Below, piece after piece: positions 6,591-6,819 of a stretch of DNA of 6,819 nt. Origin of the DNA: Roseibacillus sp. (GTDB taxonomy: Bacteria > Verrucomicrobiota > Verrucomicrobiia > Verrucomicrobiales > Akkermansiaceae). Position numbers and translations under genes: made by a program. Under the pieces are notes generated by a model, which saw nothing but the letters and a program-made list of their open reading frames with translations, was not told the origin of the DNA and searched no databases. Position 1 is the first letter of the stretch; every line of letters starts with the position of its first letter. The DNA is taken from contig PBTP01000014.1 of NCBI GenBank assembly GCA_002729275.1, positions 78,157 through 84,975 of the forward strand, written 5' to 3'.

Positions 6591-6819
6591 GGACCGCGGC
6601 CACTTCGTGCGCGAGCCCGCGGAGGCGTACGAGGACGCGCCCCAGACCATTGGCTCCGCGGCCACCATCTCAGCGCCGCACATGCACGCCCACTGCCTGG
6701 AGCTCCTGGAGCCCTTCCTGCCTTGCGGGGGCGCAGCGCTGGACGTCGGCAGCGGGTCGGGCTACCTCACGGCCGTCCTGTCGCGGCTGGTAGGCCCCGG
6801 CGGGCGGGCGGTGGGTGTA
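6574..6819 (+). CDS. pcm: Protein-L-isoaspartate O-methyltransferase, eukaryote-type, internal fragment
   Basis: The frame is open to the window end and encodes about 82 residues from [12 protein letters not shown] to GGRAVGV. Family features in order: the N-terminal VDRGHFV segment; DAPQTIG; the conserved TISAPHMHA (6664-6690), whose 'ISAPHMHA' wording is typical of animal and plant enzymes rather than most bacterial ones; and the S-adenosylmethionine-binding motif [10 protein letters not shown] (6739-6765), followed by GPGGRAVGV leading into the usual post-motif acidic residue just beyond the window. The enzyme methylates isoaspartyl residues in damaged proteins to start their repair. The 5' end is not present: upstream in this frame lies bacterial repeat-protein DNA, and the ATG at 6538 is probably fortuitous. 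Very high G and C at third positions suggests a G+C-rich source such as a green alga or another protist (inference). Confidence 0.85.

Noticed and set aside
1..6819. Search for tRNA, rRNA, CRISPR repeats, insertion sequence ends and phage genes
   Set aside because: No cloverleaf, spaced direct DNA repeats, transposase motifs or terminal inverted repeats were seen by eye.

Overview
The window suggests a member of Verrucomicrobiota, or possibly the related Planctomycetota, for positions 1 to about 6575. The evidence is a large Ser/Thr kinase with WD40 repeats, a divergent ECF sigma factor of the Sig-70_X6 type, and a membrane-anchored protein built from DP..A..W helical repeats, a combination typical of that superphylum. 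This is inferred from remembered family features; no database search was run.

Layout: (1) 2-178 (+) is the C-terminal end of an aldo/keto reductase cut by the window edge. (2) 225-1082 (+) is a predicted exported protein with an HExxH...E metallopeptidase-like motif. (3) 1084-4479 (-) is a 1131-residue transmembrane kinase with a C-terminal region of about 14 WD40-like units. Its stop codon is one base from the stop of gene 2. (4) 4480-4600 is the divergent control region. (5) 4601-5251 (+) is the ECF sigma factor. (6) 5325-6587 (+) is a membrane-anchored repeat protein in the same direction as the sigma factor. (7) From about 6575 the sequence changes abruptly to roughly 74% G+C and encodes, in another frame, part of a eukaryote-type protein-L-isoaspartate O-methyltransferase running off the window end.

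Working model (inference): the kinase and sigma factor form a one-kinase/one-sigma signalling pair. The propeller region of the kinase would lie outside the inner membrane as a sensor or binding platform, with the kinase domain in the cytoplasm. The sigma factor lacks the usual acidic residues in region 2.2 and has a Thr in the corresponding conserved segment, so it may be switched on by phosphorylation. The repeat protein is a plausible target or partner of the pair.

The right end needs caution. The repeat protein stops in the middle of a repeat, exactly where composition, frame and apparent taxonomic origin change. The simplest reading is a chimeric join (assembly or library artefact) between a bacterial and a eukaryotic sequence, so neither the stop codon at 6585-6587 nor the methyltransferase should be taken as native to this bacterium without checking.
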